Shown here piece by piece: positions 38,301 through 50,371 of a DNA stretch of 64,000 nt. How positions within the stretch are numbered: position 1 is the first letter of the stretch; each line of letters starts with the position of its first letter. The notes beneath the pieces were generated by a model, which was not told the DNA's origin, searched no databases, and saw nothing but the letters and a program-made list of their open reading frames with translations. Source of the stretch: Symsagittifera roscoffensis (lineage: Eukaryota > Xenacoelomorpha > Acoela > Convolutidae); assembly GCF_963678635.1 (NCBI RefSeq), contig NC_087068.1, forward strand, positions 12,032,027 through 12,096,026, given 5' to 3'. A program made the translations under genes and the position numbers.

Positions 38301-41300
38301 GCAATTAGCACAGAATGTTCAGACCGTAGTCTTAAAAATATTTCAAAAAAAGTTTCAAATTAAGGTCATTTATTCTGCGTGTTTTGAAAAAAAGACCTGA
38401 ACAAAAAACAAGAAAATAAACATCTTCGATAATCATCGGTAAAAATGGAAAAATGGACCACAGTTTTTGTAGAAAAACGATTGGAAAGGCAATAAGAATC
38501 CATTAGAAAATTTTTTTAAAGCTTTTGCAATTCTTTTTTGCAGTTTTTTGATTTTTTGAAGTTTTTGATTCCCAATATGGCGCTAAAAAACCAAAAACTA
38601 ATTTTACAAGCGTAAAACTATGTTTTCACGGCTTAAAATAAATATAAAAAGGCTCGCTTGCTTTATTTGCTCAAAGTTAGGTTAAAAATCAGAAACATTC
38701 TCAAATATAAGACAATTTTTTTCAAAATTAAAGTAGTTCACATCACAACTGAAAGGGTTTTGATATGATATATCATTTGACCCATCCGATGATTATTTAT
38801 GGTACCTGATTTTGCTTGTGTTACAAAAAAAGCAAGAAATAAAACACACTCGACAATAAATTTCCCTATCAATTTTAATGCTCGGAAAAGAAACTGTTTA
38901 ACTGCAAATATCCTGAAGCACGTCTCTGTTGGGTATTTGGAAAAGCGGCACCTCATTATATTTTTGGATATTTTTTTCCCGTTAATTGCCAAATAATATC
39001 ATGGATTGCTAGCCACTCGTGATGTACAAAGAACCCAAAACTTTCCCCTAAAATTCAAGAAAATTAAAGATCTGCCCCAAGTGGTTCCCCAATTTCACTA
39101 GAGTGAAGTTTGACACCGCCGCATTTTATCTCTAATTTTAATTTTGATAAGCAATTATGATAATTGAAAAGAGTTCGGTCAAAAAGTAGGGAACTTGTTT
39201 TCATACTGGTTCAAAGGTAGACAAATACAAGCATTGGCCAACCAGAATGGAGAGAGAAAAGCAAATGCAAGCCAGAATAAAAAGTAATGATTTATTTTGT
39301 ACATGTTTGATTCTGATTGGTTAACAAAATATTTGTCTATTTTATGACGTGTCTTCCTTATGGTTTGTCTACTTTTTGCTACTCAACCTAATTCAAGTAA
39401 AAAAAAATCGTGTAAAAATGGTTTTCATTCACCTTTTTGTTTGTTAGTGTAATTTAGAAAACGCTTTGTTTGGACCCAATATTTGCGTTATTTTTTACAA
39501 TTAAAAGTGCGAGACAAGCTAACTGGTTGCTGTGAAAGTATTCTAAAGCATTCTGGCACTTATACACTTTGCAAAAAAAAACATTAAAAAATATATTAGG
39601 AAGAAAACATGAAAAACGAAAGAAAAAAATCAAAATTTTTTCTTCAAAGTTTGTTGGGTTTTTTCAGAGATTTCTTCTGATTTTGTTGTAAAGAGCGGTT
39701 AAGCTAAGTGAAAATTTCAAGATTGAGAAACTGTTTTATTTGAATAATGAATAATTTTACTTGAACTTGAATTGAGATCAAAATCAGTGTTTGTAACCGA
39801 TGTCAGTGTTGCCACCTTGGTCTGAGAGTTTTTTCATTGCAAAAGAGGGAGATTCGTTACTAGGTACAAAATTCACATATGCTTAACTGTTGAATTAGTT
39901 TATTATAGAGATGGCAACTCGAGGGGATAGTTAAAGAGAATCATTTTAACATGTAGTCGAAGCATTCTGAGAATTTAAGTGGAGTTGAAAACCGTTGAGT
40001 TTTTAAATATGATGGTAAATATTATTTTCGAGCAAAAAAATGATTTGAACTATAATCAGAAAAATTTGAAACAGTCAGTCCCAGAGATAAATGAGAATTA
40101 TGTGACACTAAATTGGCGATGGTGTAATCTTAAAAATCAACAACATCTTTTGATAAGCAAGTAAAGATAAGGTAACTTCTATCAATTTATTGATTTTTAA
40201 AATGTGCGATGCTGACAAAACGGTTTAGCTTAATATAGATTCAAAAATTATGTCACAAAAAAATGCACAAGCAAAAATATGACGATAACGCTACTCGAGA
40301 AAACCGAATGAGTCTACAAAATTTCCCAAGGATGCACGCCAATTACGAGTTTTCGAAATTGCTAAGTGAAGCAAGGCAATAATGATGCATTAACAGTACA
40401 TGTCAATTTGGAAAAAACCCAACTAATATGCCTCAAATTATAGAGCGGAAGCGTTTTCACTAGTATACGAAAAAGTTTATTAAAAAGACCCTACCCAGGT
40501 TCGAACCCTCTTTTTTTCGCAGGTCTCCTTTCCGGCCTCTACGCCACAAATCCATGATACCTTGAAGCTAAAGTGCTATTTGTAGTATGATAGTCTGTTT
40601 TAATATCTTTAGCATTGGCTGTACTTAATAGCTAGTTATTGATCAAAATGAACACTTTCAAAATGAACACTTGCGTCGCAACAATGTTTGCTCTTTAAGT
40701 TATTTTTTGCGCCTTAATCGAAGCATTTTCCGCCATAATTTTAGTTCACAAAAACTTAAAAATCCAATTAAAACATTTTACTTTAATATTCATAGTAAAT
40801 ACACAAAAAATACTTTCCACTCTAGATACATTTGTATAACACAATTTTCTCAATTTGCAGAAAATCGCAGAAAATTTTTTCACTTATCACAATAGACTTG
40901 TAATAGGTGTTTTATTTTTAATTTCTTTAAATCGGTGTGTTTTTATGAGCACATTGTGTTGAAAATGGACAAAATGTTACATCAATCTAAAGCATCCAAA
41001 AGAAGACATACTTAGATTGTAACAGCTTTTTTCTACAATAACATTTTGTAACAGCAAGTGTTTTGAGGGAAACATTTTCTCTGAACAATTAATAATTTGT
41101 TGAAGACCAAATTCTTTTCTGCTTATTATCAGTGGGATATTTTAAAAAACTAAAGGCGGCGTTTAAATTACTTGGACAAATATTACTCTCAACATGTGGA
41201 AAAATTTTACTCTCAGCTTTTCCGTTTAAAGATTGGATTAAAAATTATAGGAGCTATTTTTCATTTGAAAAGACAGTGAAAGAATTAATTGTTGAAATGA

Positions 41301-42632
41301 AAGGTAGCTCAATTTCGTAATTGATTTTTTCGAAAAATTACATTTGCTTGCAACAAAAAAATTTAAATTCAATTGAAGAATGCTATAAAAATTGACAAAA
41401 ACTGAGTTTCCAAACATCTTGTAATTTTTTTTTCAGAAAAATATGCCAAGGTTTCTTTTCCTGGAGCAATTTTTTCAGTTGATTAAAAGTGTGTTAAATG
41501 AAGCCTAGCTAATCGGTTATTAAAACTAGGAGGAACCAATGCATGATAAATTTTTTTGATGTATTACAGCAAAATGTTGCCTCGCTTCCATTTTTCAAGC
41601 AGTAAAGATTTTTGTGTTCTTAAAAATTTTAATAAAAATTCCACAATTTCCATTTCGCCAAATATTCAAGTTCAAATCATTTGAACAAAATAATTAAAGA
41701 GGTAATTTTGAAGTATATTTTTTAGATACGTGAGATATTGCGAATAAGAGATGACGGTTGAACTTTTCCAATCTAACGTCATTGCGGAACGTTACTTACA
41801 TTATATCAATAAATTCATTTTACGGTAACTGAATTCATTCTTTTTCCTTTTTACGCCTTCAATGGTTTTTTCTTTTTCAAGTGCAAATGACACAACTGAA
41901 AACTAATTGAAACCAAACTGAAGTTCTCGAAAATCCAATCGTGTTAGGGTAAAATCGAATAAATAAAAAGCTATGTTTTTCAAAAAAAACTTTATTTTTA
42001 GTTTTCTAGTTTGATTTTCAAAATAAGCTCTCAATTATGCGGTCAATAAACGTTCTTGATAAAAAGCGACCGAAAAATGTCGGGGTTGTAAAACGTTTTG
42101 ATTATTATTCAGTGTCTCGAACTCGCGAGTCGCTTCTTGTGACTCGCTGTAAAAGTTTGAGAAGCGACAGGGGTGGATCTAGGATTTTCATAAATTAAGC
42201 GGCTTAAACTAATCATTGTTTTCAAAAATCAGCATGATGCTTTTTATTGGGGATCCAATTTGAAGCTTCAGGAAATTAACCGGGCCCCAAAAATTATCTT
42301 AGGGTATGATTTGCGATATCTACGAGCCAATATAGTCTACTTTGAATTGCTATATTATCTAATTAATATTTCATATTTCAGCCGCGGTTTTCATTGAGGT
42401 GACAATCTTTATACTCCTACGCAGACTTCGAGGAGAAATCAATTGATCTATTCTTAGAAAAATATATTGGTTATATATATCTTCGAAATCCATATAAATA
42501 CGGTCTGAATACGTTACTTTCGGACTTTGAATTCTTTGGCGATTATAGATCAAAAACTGTCGGGAAATGAAGGCTTTTGTAGAACAGCTGTTGTGGCTTT
42601 AAAAAATCTGGAGTTTGTTTTCAATTATACAG
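35377..42632. other. Gene-free old repeat DNA before the channel gene
   Basis: About 7.2 kb has no credible gene. Bases about 35560-36800 and 36800-38000 look like two diverged copies of a unit of roughly 1.2 kb: both hold TTAACGCGCGATATAT, GCGTGTGGGGG, then a CCCTG(A)TACGAGC motif in the same order. An inverted copy of the repeat seen at 1-460 lies near 38640-38830. A hAT-type end CAGGGGTGGATCTAGG occurs at 42168 without a matching right end. Several frames of 60-130 codons are A+T-driven, and I do not count them. Confidence 0.6.
40490..40556 (-). repeat. tRNA-derived repeat (SINE-like)
   Basis: On the minus strand TGGCGTAGAGG fully matches the A box and GGGTTCGAACC carries a B box about 36 nt further on. 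The anticodon arm region is A-rich and does not fold, so this is a tRNA-derived repeat rather than a tRNA gene. Confidence 0.55.
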
Positions 42633-42639
42633 TTCGAAG

Positions 42640-45600
42640 ATGTTTCCAGATTTGAACTTTCACTTTTGTCATTACCTTTATCTTTATTTTTGCATTTTTA
42701 TTTCGCTTGTTCATCATTTATCCGCAGTTTCGTCCAAACTTTCAACTTTCGACCATTTAATTTTTGCCAGTGGACATTCGGACAAAACCATGTACAACAA
42801 ATTGGAAACTCCCAAACGAGAGAACGGATCCCAGTCGGCTTTGATTGAAGTGTTCGTTCACGTTGAAAGTATCCGAGACATCGCCAGCGACGCAATCTTA
42901 GATTTCTATTTAGTACAAAAATGGAACGACTCAAGGTTAGGTCAATACGATGAAGAGATAAAAATAACGGGCAGAATATTACCCAATAATATTTGGTATC
43001 CAGACACTTATTTTTTACTAATTCGGTCTCTGCTTTACAGTGCAGAAGAGCAGTACTTCATAATTCAGAAAAACGGTTGGATTGAGTACAATCGAAAAGT
43101 TAGATTAGTCACACCTTGTTCGCCAAATGTTATTCTGTTTCCTTTTGACGTTGTGAGATGTAAATTACTATTGACTAGTTTCGGTTATATAGACAGCGAA
43201 GTTCAATATACGTGGGATTCGCAAATGGGCGTTTTCATTGACCCGGTTAATAACGACGTGGACCATTTAGGGTTCTATGTTTTGTACACTCAGCATAATC
43301 ATTTCACAATGACTTACGGACCTTCCAACTATTCGGCTTTGGAAGCACTCGTCTATTTAGAACGAAAGTATACTGCTTACCTGTTGCAAGTTTACACACC
43401 TGCAGCATTGATTGTGATTCTAAGTTGGTCTATTTTTTGGGTAAATATCAACGCGACCCCTGCTCGTGCTAGTTTAGGAGTAACGACTGTACTAACTATC
43501 TTGACCTTGGCGACTAAATCTACGAGTCAGAATGAAAAACACGTGAGCGGGAAATTGACAGCCATGGATATCTATATTTGGGCATGTTTCGTGTTCGTAA
43601 TTTTAGCGATGCTCGAGTTCGCGTTGTCGGACTACACAACTTACAGGAAGAAAGAAAAAGAGGTTCAACGGAAAGTTCTCATTCAGGCTTTAATAAGCAA
43701 AGAAAAAGACGCGAGGAAAAATCAAGATGGTAAATTTCCTTTGTAATCATGATAAGCCCAGATAAAATCGGTACTACCTTGAGAGTTGGCTAAGCGAGGC
43801 TCCCTCTCAGGAGCTTTTAACATTCACCTCATAAGCAAAGTGCTCTTTAATCGAAGAACTATCTAGGATTAAGGAATCGCCCAGCCTCAAGGGTTAGTTT
43901 TTTGGGCAATTTCTGTTTGGGTAAAATTATTTCCATCGAAATACCATATTTAAGTTTTAATTCCAGCTTCGGGTTCCGAAAAAAATTCCAAAAACATTCT
44001 CTCGGAGTTGAGACAAACGAAAAACTATCTAAATTGTTAACGCTACGAGTCAATGCATCTCTTATTACCTTTTTAACTAGTTTTAGTTAATTTTCGAAAT
44101 TTTTTACAAGTTTACTTACACCTAGTTCTTGAAATTAATTATTTTTTGTTGTTCCGACCATAAAAATGAGGATTAAATTTGTATTTGGACGTGTTTTACT
44201 GTTTTCTTTTTTGTTTTCAACCCAAAATTAGGTACCACAATTAAATTGGAATAAAAAAACAATCGGAATGGGTCGAAAGATTTCTCATATTAAAGCCCTT
44301 CAGTCGTGATTCGAAGGACATTGAAAAAGTTTCAAAAAATTTTCCCCGTATCGAGAAAAAGCGGTTTAACGTTTTTGATTTTTAGTCTACAATCGAGCAA
44401 ATAAAGCGAGCAAGCAGGATTTTATAGCTTATTTGTGCTTAATATAAGCCGTGAAAACTTAGTTTTACTCAAGTAAAATTAGTTTTTGGAGTTTTTTCAG
44501 CGTCATTAGCGAAATAAAAAAACTCAAAAACTCATTTTTACTATGACTGTCGAATATGCCTAAGCTATATTTAATTGTTCAGATTCTTTTATCCCACAAC
44601 GCAGCAAAAAATTACACCAACCAAAACTTTGTTTTGCACAGCATCTGGCTATCTTCAATTTTTTATTTTTTTTTGTTTTCCTCGCAAAATCAGGTACCAC
44701 AAATAATCGTCGCAAGGGGTTAAATGATAAATCATATGAAAATTTTTGCATTCAAAGTCTATTTAAAATGGCCTAAAAATCCTCAGTGCACATCAACAAA
44801 ACAAAAATAAAGGGTAAAAACTTAGTTTCATTCAAGCAATTTTAGTTTTTGAAGCAACAAAACTAACCTAACAGAAACAAAAAAATCTGCAGAAAATTTT
44901 AATAATTGTTCTTACTTTTTTATTTTGTTTTTTGATTGATTTTTTGATAAAAAACATTCAAACTATTTATCAAAAATCAATTGAAAGACAAAAAATAGCG
45001 AGAACAATTATTTTAACTTTTTGCAGATTTTTTTTATTTCTGTTAGGTTAGTTGTGTTGTTGTCAAGAAGGCTAAATAGGCTTAATTTTTGATATGGTTC
45101 GAATTTTACTGTCCAACAAATATACCTTTTTCTAGGCTTTCTTTTAGATCAGCTCATAGCTGAACTAATTAAAAACACCACAATTTGCAAAAGAAATTTT
45201 TTTTTAAATTTTGATAGTCAGAACTTTCTACCAGTTCTGAATTTTTTCACCAGTTTTGATTAATTTTTGAAAAATATATTTTTTTCGATACTCATTTCAT
45301 TGAAAAACTGTCTCTTTCAAACAAATTTCAAATGACCCCGTTCCTCCAAAATTTCTTCAATTATTACACTCAACTATATTGAAGAAATGTTTATTATGTA
45401 AACTTGATCAACTTAAAAATAATTTCATTTCAGAAGAATACAATTATCAGATTCGAGCATCGAGTCCCCTCATAGGCGCAAAATCAAATAGTTGCCGTTC
45501 AACACCTCACCATCACATGCTCTGTCAAGAGCATAATTGCGTGCCAAAACTCAACATAGTATCATACGAACGCAGCAGACCAATACTTGGACCATCATCT

Positions 45601-45906
45601 GGCACTATAAAGACACATTCCCATCCCGGTCTCCTAAGCCAATCAGAATCGCCGAATGACTACTTCCTGCGTAGCCGAGGATCAGGAGGAATGACATCGT
45701 CGGTAACGAGAAAGCAGAAGTCACGTCGAGGAATCTGCGACATAATTCAGGACGGCCGACTGGTCAATAACGCTGCACGCTTTTTATTTCCAATTGGGTT
45801 TCTGGTTTTTAACTTAATCTACTGGATTACCCTATTTGTGTTTGTTCACACAAATAACCAGCAAAATGAATTCAATGACAGCATCAAAAACCATGCAGTA
45901 AATTGA
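42640..45906 (+). CDS. Cys-loop anion-type ligand-gated channel subunit
   Basis: Two exons, 42640-43729 and 45434-45906, are joined across a GT-AG intron (donor GTAAAT, acceptor TTTCAG) in matching phase, giving 520 aa. The N-terminus has a hydrophobic stretch (about residues 8-28) usable as a signal peptide. The extracellular domain carries loop-A-like WYPDTYF and the Cys-loop CSPNVILFPFDVVRC. M1 follows (LIVILSW). M2 has PARASLGVTTVLTILT, whose PAR entry is the signature of anion-selective channels such as GABA-A, glycine and glutamate-gated chloride receptors. M3 is IWACFVFVILAMLEF. M4 is in exon 2 (FLFPIGFLVFNLIYWITLF), after a long Ser-rich cytoplasmic loop. An acceptor-like CAG at 42630-42632 leaves room for an upstream exon. 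The ligand cannot be told. Confidence 0.88.
43730..45433 (+). other. Intron of the channel gene, with repeats
   Basis: This 1.7-kb GT-AG intron contains a copy of the 1-460 repeat at about 44145-44440, a partial second copy near 44690-44790, and a near-perfect palindrome at 44856-45058. No gene was seen. Confidence 0.75.
44856..45058. repeat. 203-bp palindromic (foldback) element
   Basis: The left arm from AACTAACCTAACAGAAA is mirrored by TTTCTGTTAGGTTAGTT at the right. The inner parts (ATAATTGTTCT with AGAACAATTAT, TGATTTTTTGATAA with TTATCAAAAATCA) also pair, so nearly the entire segment folds on itself. This is typical of a small foldback MITE. Confidence 0.75.
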
Positions 45907-45960
45907 ATAATTTATCATTTAATTTCCTTAATTTCACGAACTCACTTAAGTCACAAGATT

Positions 45961-45966
45961 AATAAA
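45961..45966 (+). terminator. Polyadenylation signal of channel gene
   Basis: AATAAA lies 55 nt after the stop codon of the channel gene. Confidence 0.6.
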
Positions 45967-48514
45967 CAAAACACCTACTTGTAAATCCTTTGAAGCTGGA
46001 CTGATTTTTAGTGAATTTGGTAGATTTTTTGGTCTCAAAAGATAAGTCAAGATTTAAAATATCGAAAACGGTAATCTTTCAAAAATAAAATGACATCAAG
46101 AGCTGCTGTGCATAATGCGGACCTTAAATTCCCATTTTAAAAAACTCAAATTATTTTATAAATCGCGGGAAGAAATTTAATTAAGAAGTTTTCCCAACCT
46201 TTTTGTTTTCCCAACCATTTTCAGTCCAGCTTTTCCTAACAACTTTTTTTTTGCATAATCGCACAGTAGGTTACCACCAGTATCAGAATGGTAAGAATCC
46301 ATACCAGTCCTGAGGTCACCACGATTGTCATCCCTTTCTCAAAATTCCAGATTGAAAATCTCGTGCTAGCTATCTTTCCATGTTTTATAATTTTTTTTCA
46401 ATTAGTTTCAAATTATTCGCAAATTGCAAAAACAATTAACGAATACTATTAGTTGATTTATTTCAAAATTTTTGGTTCTGTCTATTTTGATTCCAAAATT
46501 TAAGTTATTTGTAGAAATTGAATTATTGCCCAAGTGAATAATATTTTGTTATTGAAACAATTTTTCCGGGTCGAAGTTCCAGAGAGTTCGGAAAGGAGAG
46601 TTCAGAAAGTCTGGATGTAGACTCGCAAAAGTCTTCGGAAGTCACAAAAAATGTGGAAAAAAGTAGCAAAAATCTGGACCTAAGAATAGAAAAGTTTAAA
46701 CCAAGTCGCTAAAGTTTGAAAATCTGGACACAATTTGCAAAAATCTGGCATTAAATTCGAAAACATCTGAAGAGTCAGAACAGGCACAAAATTATGGCTA
46801 TCAAGTCGCGACCATGATATGTCCGGGCGTGTTTGAAAGTCTGAAACTAGCTATTCAAATGATCTGAAACAAGGGTTCGAGAAGCAATATCCAACTGAAA
46901 AATTTCTATAAAATTATAAGAAAAAAAAGCAATATAGAAGCTTCGTATTCTTCGTTTTTTGAAGGCAACTGTTGTCGATTATGCCTAATTTAGTAATTTT
47001 ATACGCGTTGTTATAGTTCTCTCATCGCGCTACGCACAAAAAACGACAATAAACTCAGAAAAAAAAACATTTTTGTAGTTTTTATCAATATGGTCGGAAA
47101 TTTCTGCGCTACTTGCATAGCAACCGGCTATCGTTATTCTATTTTGTTAACTGAAACACAATTCTTACCGTGCTAGTTACAACTTTCCAGTCTCGGGTAT
47201 GCCTGGTAATTTTGCTTTCATGAAGCTTCAGCTCTACCACAGCTAAACCAGTTTTCACTTCATGATTGGTATCACGTGAAAGTTATTTCAGCAAAATACA
47301 CTCAAAACAAACGAACTCAATCTACTTTATGGGGAAAAATTACGGAATCCTCTTGACAAGCATGACAGGCTATGATATCCTCTGCGACTCAGAGAAACAA
47401 AAAAATTAAAATAGACCGAAAAGAAACCTTTTAACAAAAGTTTAGAACCGAAAACGTTGTTTCCACTTGCAAGGGTTTACTTGGATAAAATTCAAATTGA
47501 ATCAATTTTTTAGAGCATATTTTCCCCTAATTTTCAAATCGTTTAGCGATGCAGTTTTTTTTGCGAGGTGACCAACTTAAGTACAATTATGCGTTTGTCG
47601 GAAATCGAGTACTGTGTCAGACGCAGTACTCGACTGCCAAAAACTTTTTTATATTTTAAAAAGACAATTCATAAAACTCTTTATAATAAATGCAACAAAA
47701 ACGTTTTTGGTTGCTAAATTAAAAGCATTAGATAACAGGATTTTTTTTCTTCAATTTTTGATCAAATAGTGTGCTACAATACTTACACGCATACTTGGAC
47801 TAAATTATATCATTTTTGTTGATGCTCCGACTTATGCAAAACGTTTTGGAATACTTATACTGACAGGGTTGGCAAAATGTAAGTTAAGAACAAAAATAAC
47901 AAACTAACTGTTATTTATCGAAAAAAACATGTTATTTTTGTTAAATTGTTAATTAAATTAACATATCAACAAGAATTGAGTTTCTTGAACAGAAACGCAA
48001 ACTTTCCGGCTTTCACAACGCCGAGTTGAGCACGAAGCTTCCCATACGTCAGGTGAGATTTTTCGCTCTGTAGTTTGTCAAGTGAAACTGCAATTGGTTT
48101 GAAATTTTTTTTTCATCTGTTCGGGATTCGCTACAATCGTTTCGGAACAAGCATGCAGTATAGTTGCGTTGTGTTTTTCTAAGAATTACTGAGGGTGATT
48201 AGTTCTCCAGAAAATTTCGAGGTTCCAACAGGCATGTGGTGAATTGTTTTCAACGCTCTGATCAAGAGTCTCAAATCCTATCGGATGCACACTGAGGAAC
48301 AATGTTATGATTCCTAGTAATTATTTCCCAAATCAAATTTGAAGAACGAGAACAATAGCCGGTTGCTGTGCAATTACCACAGAAAAATCCGACCTTATTG
48401 ATTGAAAAAAAAGTATAGCAAAAATCAGAAACTTTTTTTAAATATCAAGAATGATCATTTTTCCGATTTATTTCCTAAAATCCGGTATTAAGAGTCGATG
48501 AACGCATTGAAAAC
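45967..48514. other. Gene-free intergenic repeat DNA
   Basis: About 47338-47410 matches 16385-16450. About 47560-48400 shares scattered blocks with 35880-38330, for example GGTTGCTGTGCAATTA followed by CCACAG at 48360 and a near-identical block at 38300. I see no coding sequence. Confidence 0.6.
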
Positions 48515-48516
48515 TA

Positions 48517-49245
48517 CAGTGCTGATTTAAATTAACCGGACAAAATGAACAAAACTTGAATTCTCCAACACGTTTTTCTCAAAATGGGTTGAGATTAGAC
48601 AAAAAATAAAGAGAATAAAAGTTGCTTAGAATTTCATAAGAATTATTATGGTGCTATTTTTTCTCCAAAATTCTCAATCACAATTTTACCCAAAAAATGG
48701 GTAATTTTGGCTTTTTTCAATTAATCAAGAATTACACTGAAACTACTTTGTTAATTGATGAGAAAGTTATATCAGAAGAAACATCCTACATAGCCCAATA
48801 AAGTTTAAGAAGGGTTAAATCTCCAAAAACCAGTATAAAAAGTTTTTACTTGATATTCAATTAATGTGATTTTTACTATATAAAACCCAGAATTTTTGCT
48901 TAAAAACAAGTTTTAAACTATTTGCGCAAATTTTTGGAGACTTAACCTTTCTTAAATTTTGTTGGGATGTGCAAGAGGCTTCTTGTGATGTATTTTTCTA
49001 TATCAGTTAATTAAATAGTTTCAGCGTAATTTTTGATTAATTGAAAAAAGCCAAAGTGACCCATTTTTGGGGTAAAATTTTGGTTGAGAATTTCGGAGAA
49101 AAAAATGCACCATATCAATTCTGATGAAATTCTATGCAACTTTTGTTCTCTCCACTTTTTGTCTTATCTTAACCCAATTTGAGATGAAACTTGTTTGAAA
49201 ATTCAAGTTTTGTTCGTTTTGTCCGGATAATTTAAATCAGCACTG
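48517..49245. mobile_element. Tc1/mariner-type foldback MITE
   Basis: This 729-bp element is made almost wholly of two inverted arms of about 350 bp. It starts CAGTGCTGATTTAAATTAAC, has the same sequence inverted at its right end, and is flanked by TA on both sides (48515-48516 and 49246-49247), the duplication made by Tc1/mariner transposases. Central bases near 48870 are the hinge. No open frame is present, so it must be moved in trans. Confidence 0.85.
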
Positions 49246-49247
49246 TA

Positions 49248-49600
49248 TAGTGCTGATTTAAACTAAACGGACACCGCGAACAGTATTTGAACAATAAAAC
49301 GTGTTTTTCTCAAATTGAGTCAAGATGAGACGAAAAGTGAAGAGAACAAAAATTGCTTAGAATTTCGCCAGAATTAATATGGTGCAGTTTTTTCCCGAAA
49401 TTCTCAAACAAAATTTTGACTGAAAAATGGGCCATTTCGACTTTTTGTAAACCATCAAAAATTAGGTTAAAATTACTGAGGTAAACTATTTTACAAAATT
49501 ATATCAAAAAAAGCCTCTTACACAGCCCAACAAAATTTTACAAGGGTGAAAAATTCCACAAATTCTTGATTCTTCCACGTAACTCTTGATTAATATAGGT
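49248..49600 (+). mobile_element. Second, partial copy of the foldback MITE
   Basis: Sharing the TA at 49246-49247, a diverged arm beginning TAGTGCTGATTTAAACTAAACGGACA runs in the same order as the left arm of the first copy (TGTTTTTCTCAAATTGAGT, then AATATGGTGCAGTTTTTT). The opposite end is not recognisable, so this copy is truncated or eroded. Confidence 0.75.
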
Positions 49601-50140
49601 AAAAGCTGGTGAAAATTTGTTTGAGAAAAATAGGCCAAGAATTGCAGCATAATAATTTTGGTTGAATTCAAGCAACTTGAGGAAAATGCCAATTTGAGGA
49701 AAATGCCGAATTCGGAGTACGAAAACAAAAATATAGGCAAAATAAAGTAAGAAAAGTGTCAACGAACTCAACCACAAACTCAACAATTTTAAAATGGTAG
49801 TGGGAGGTCAGACATTCATCAATTTTTGTCTTATTCAGTCTGAAAATCGGAAATATTCAAACCAGTTTTTTTTGGACATAGACTATATTTTTAGAACCCT
49901 AAACACAGACAAAAGGGCTTTATTATACCACACAATTGAAAATATGGCAAGAAAAAAGGAAACTACGCCATATTTGCTTTAAAACACCCTTAGTGACGTG
50001 GTCAAAATCGCAACGTTCTATTAGATTATCTTCACTTCGTTGAGTAACACATAGAACAGCTCAAAAAAGAAAAAAACATAAATAAATTAAAATAACCTCA
50101 ACGGAAACAAATAGGGTAAGCAATGTACAGATCAAAATTT
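49601..50140. other. Intergenic DNA
   Basis: No gene or clear repeat was identified between the MITE and the 3' end of the J-protein gene. Confidence 0.5.
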
Positions 50141-50146
50141 TTTATT
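50141..50146 (-). terminator. Polyadenylation signal of J-protein gene
   Basis: AATAAA on the minus strand lies about 225 nt after the stop codon of the DNAJB9-like gene. Confidence 0.45.
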
Positions 50147-50371
50147 ACATTCAATAGTACATTTCTATATAAATATTAAAAGTTTCAAATGACCGAAACA
50201 ATTTCAGCAATTTAGAAAGTTTTCCCATTGTCCAAATATATAATTTTGAAGACTATCTATCATAAATAAATGATCGCATTTACATAAAACGAAAGCACAA
50301 TTTTAGCACAACATCTAAATTAATCTATACTTTCAGCAAGTTTTTCGGCACTTCAGCTACAGATTGTATCT

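Noticed and set aside
39979-41320. Frames of 61-74 codons in the intergenic region
   Set aside because: They are short and Lys/Asn/Ile/Phe-rich, with no splice context or recognisable domain.
42168-42300. Third hAT MITE copy
   Set aside because: Only about 25 bases of the left end match, and no right end or target duplication was found.
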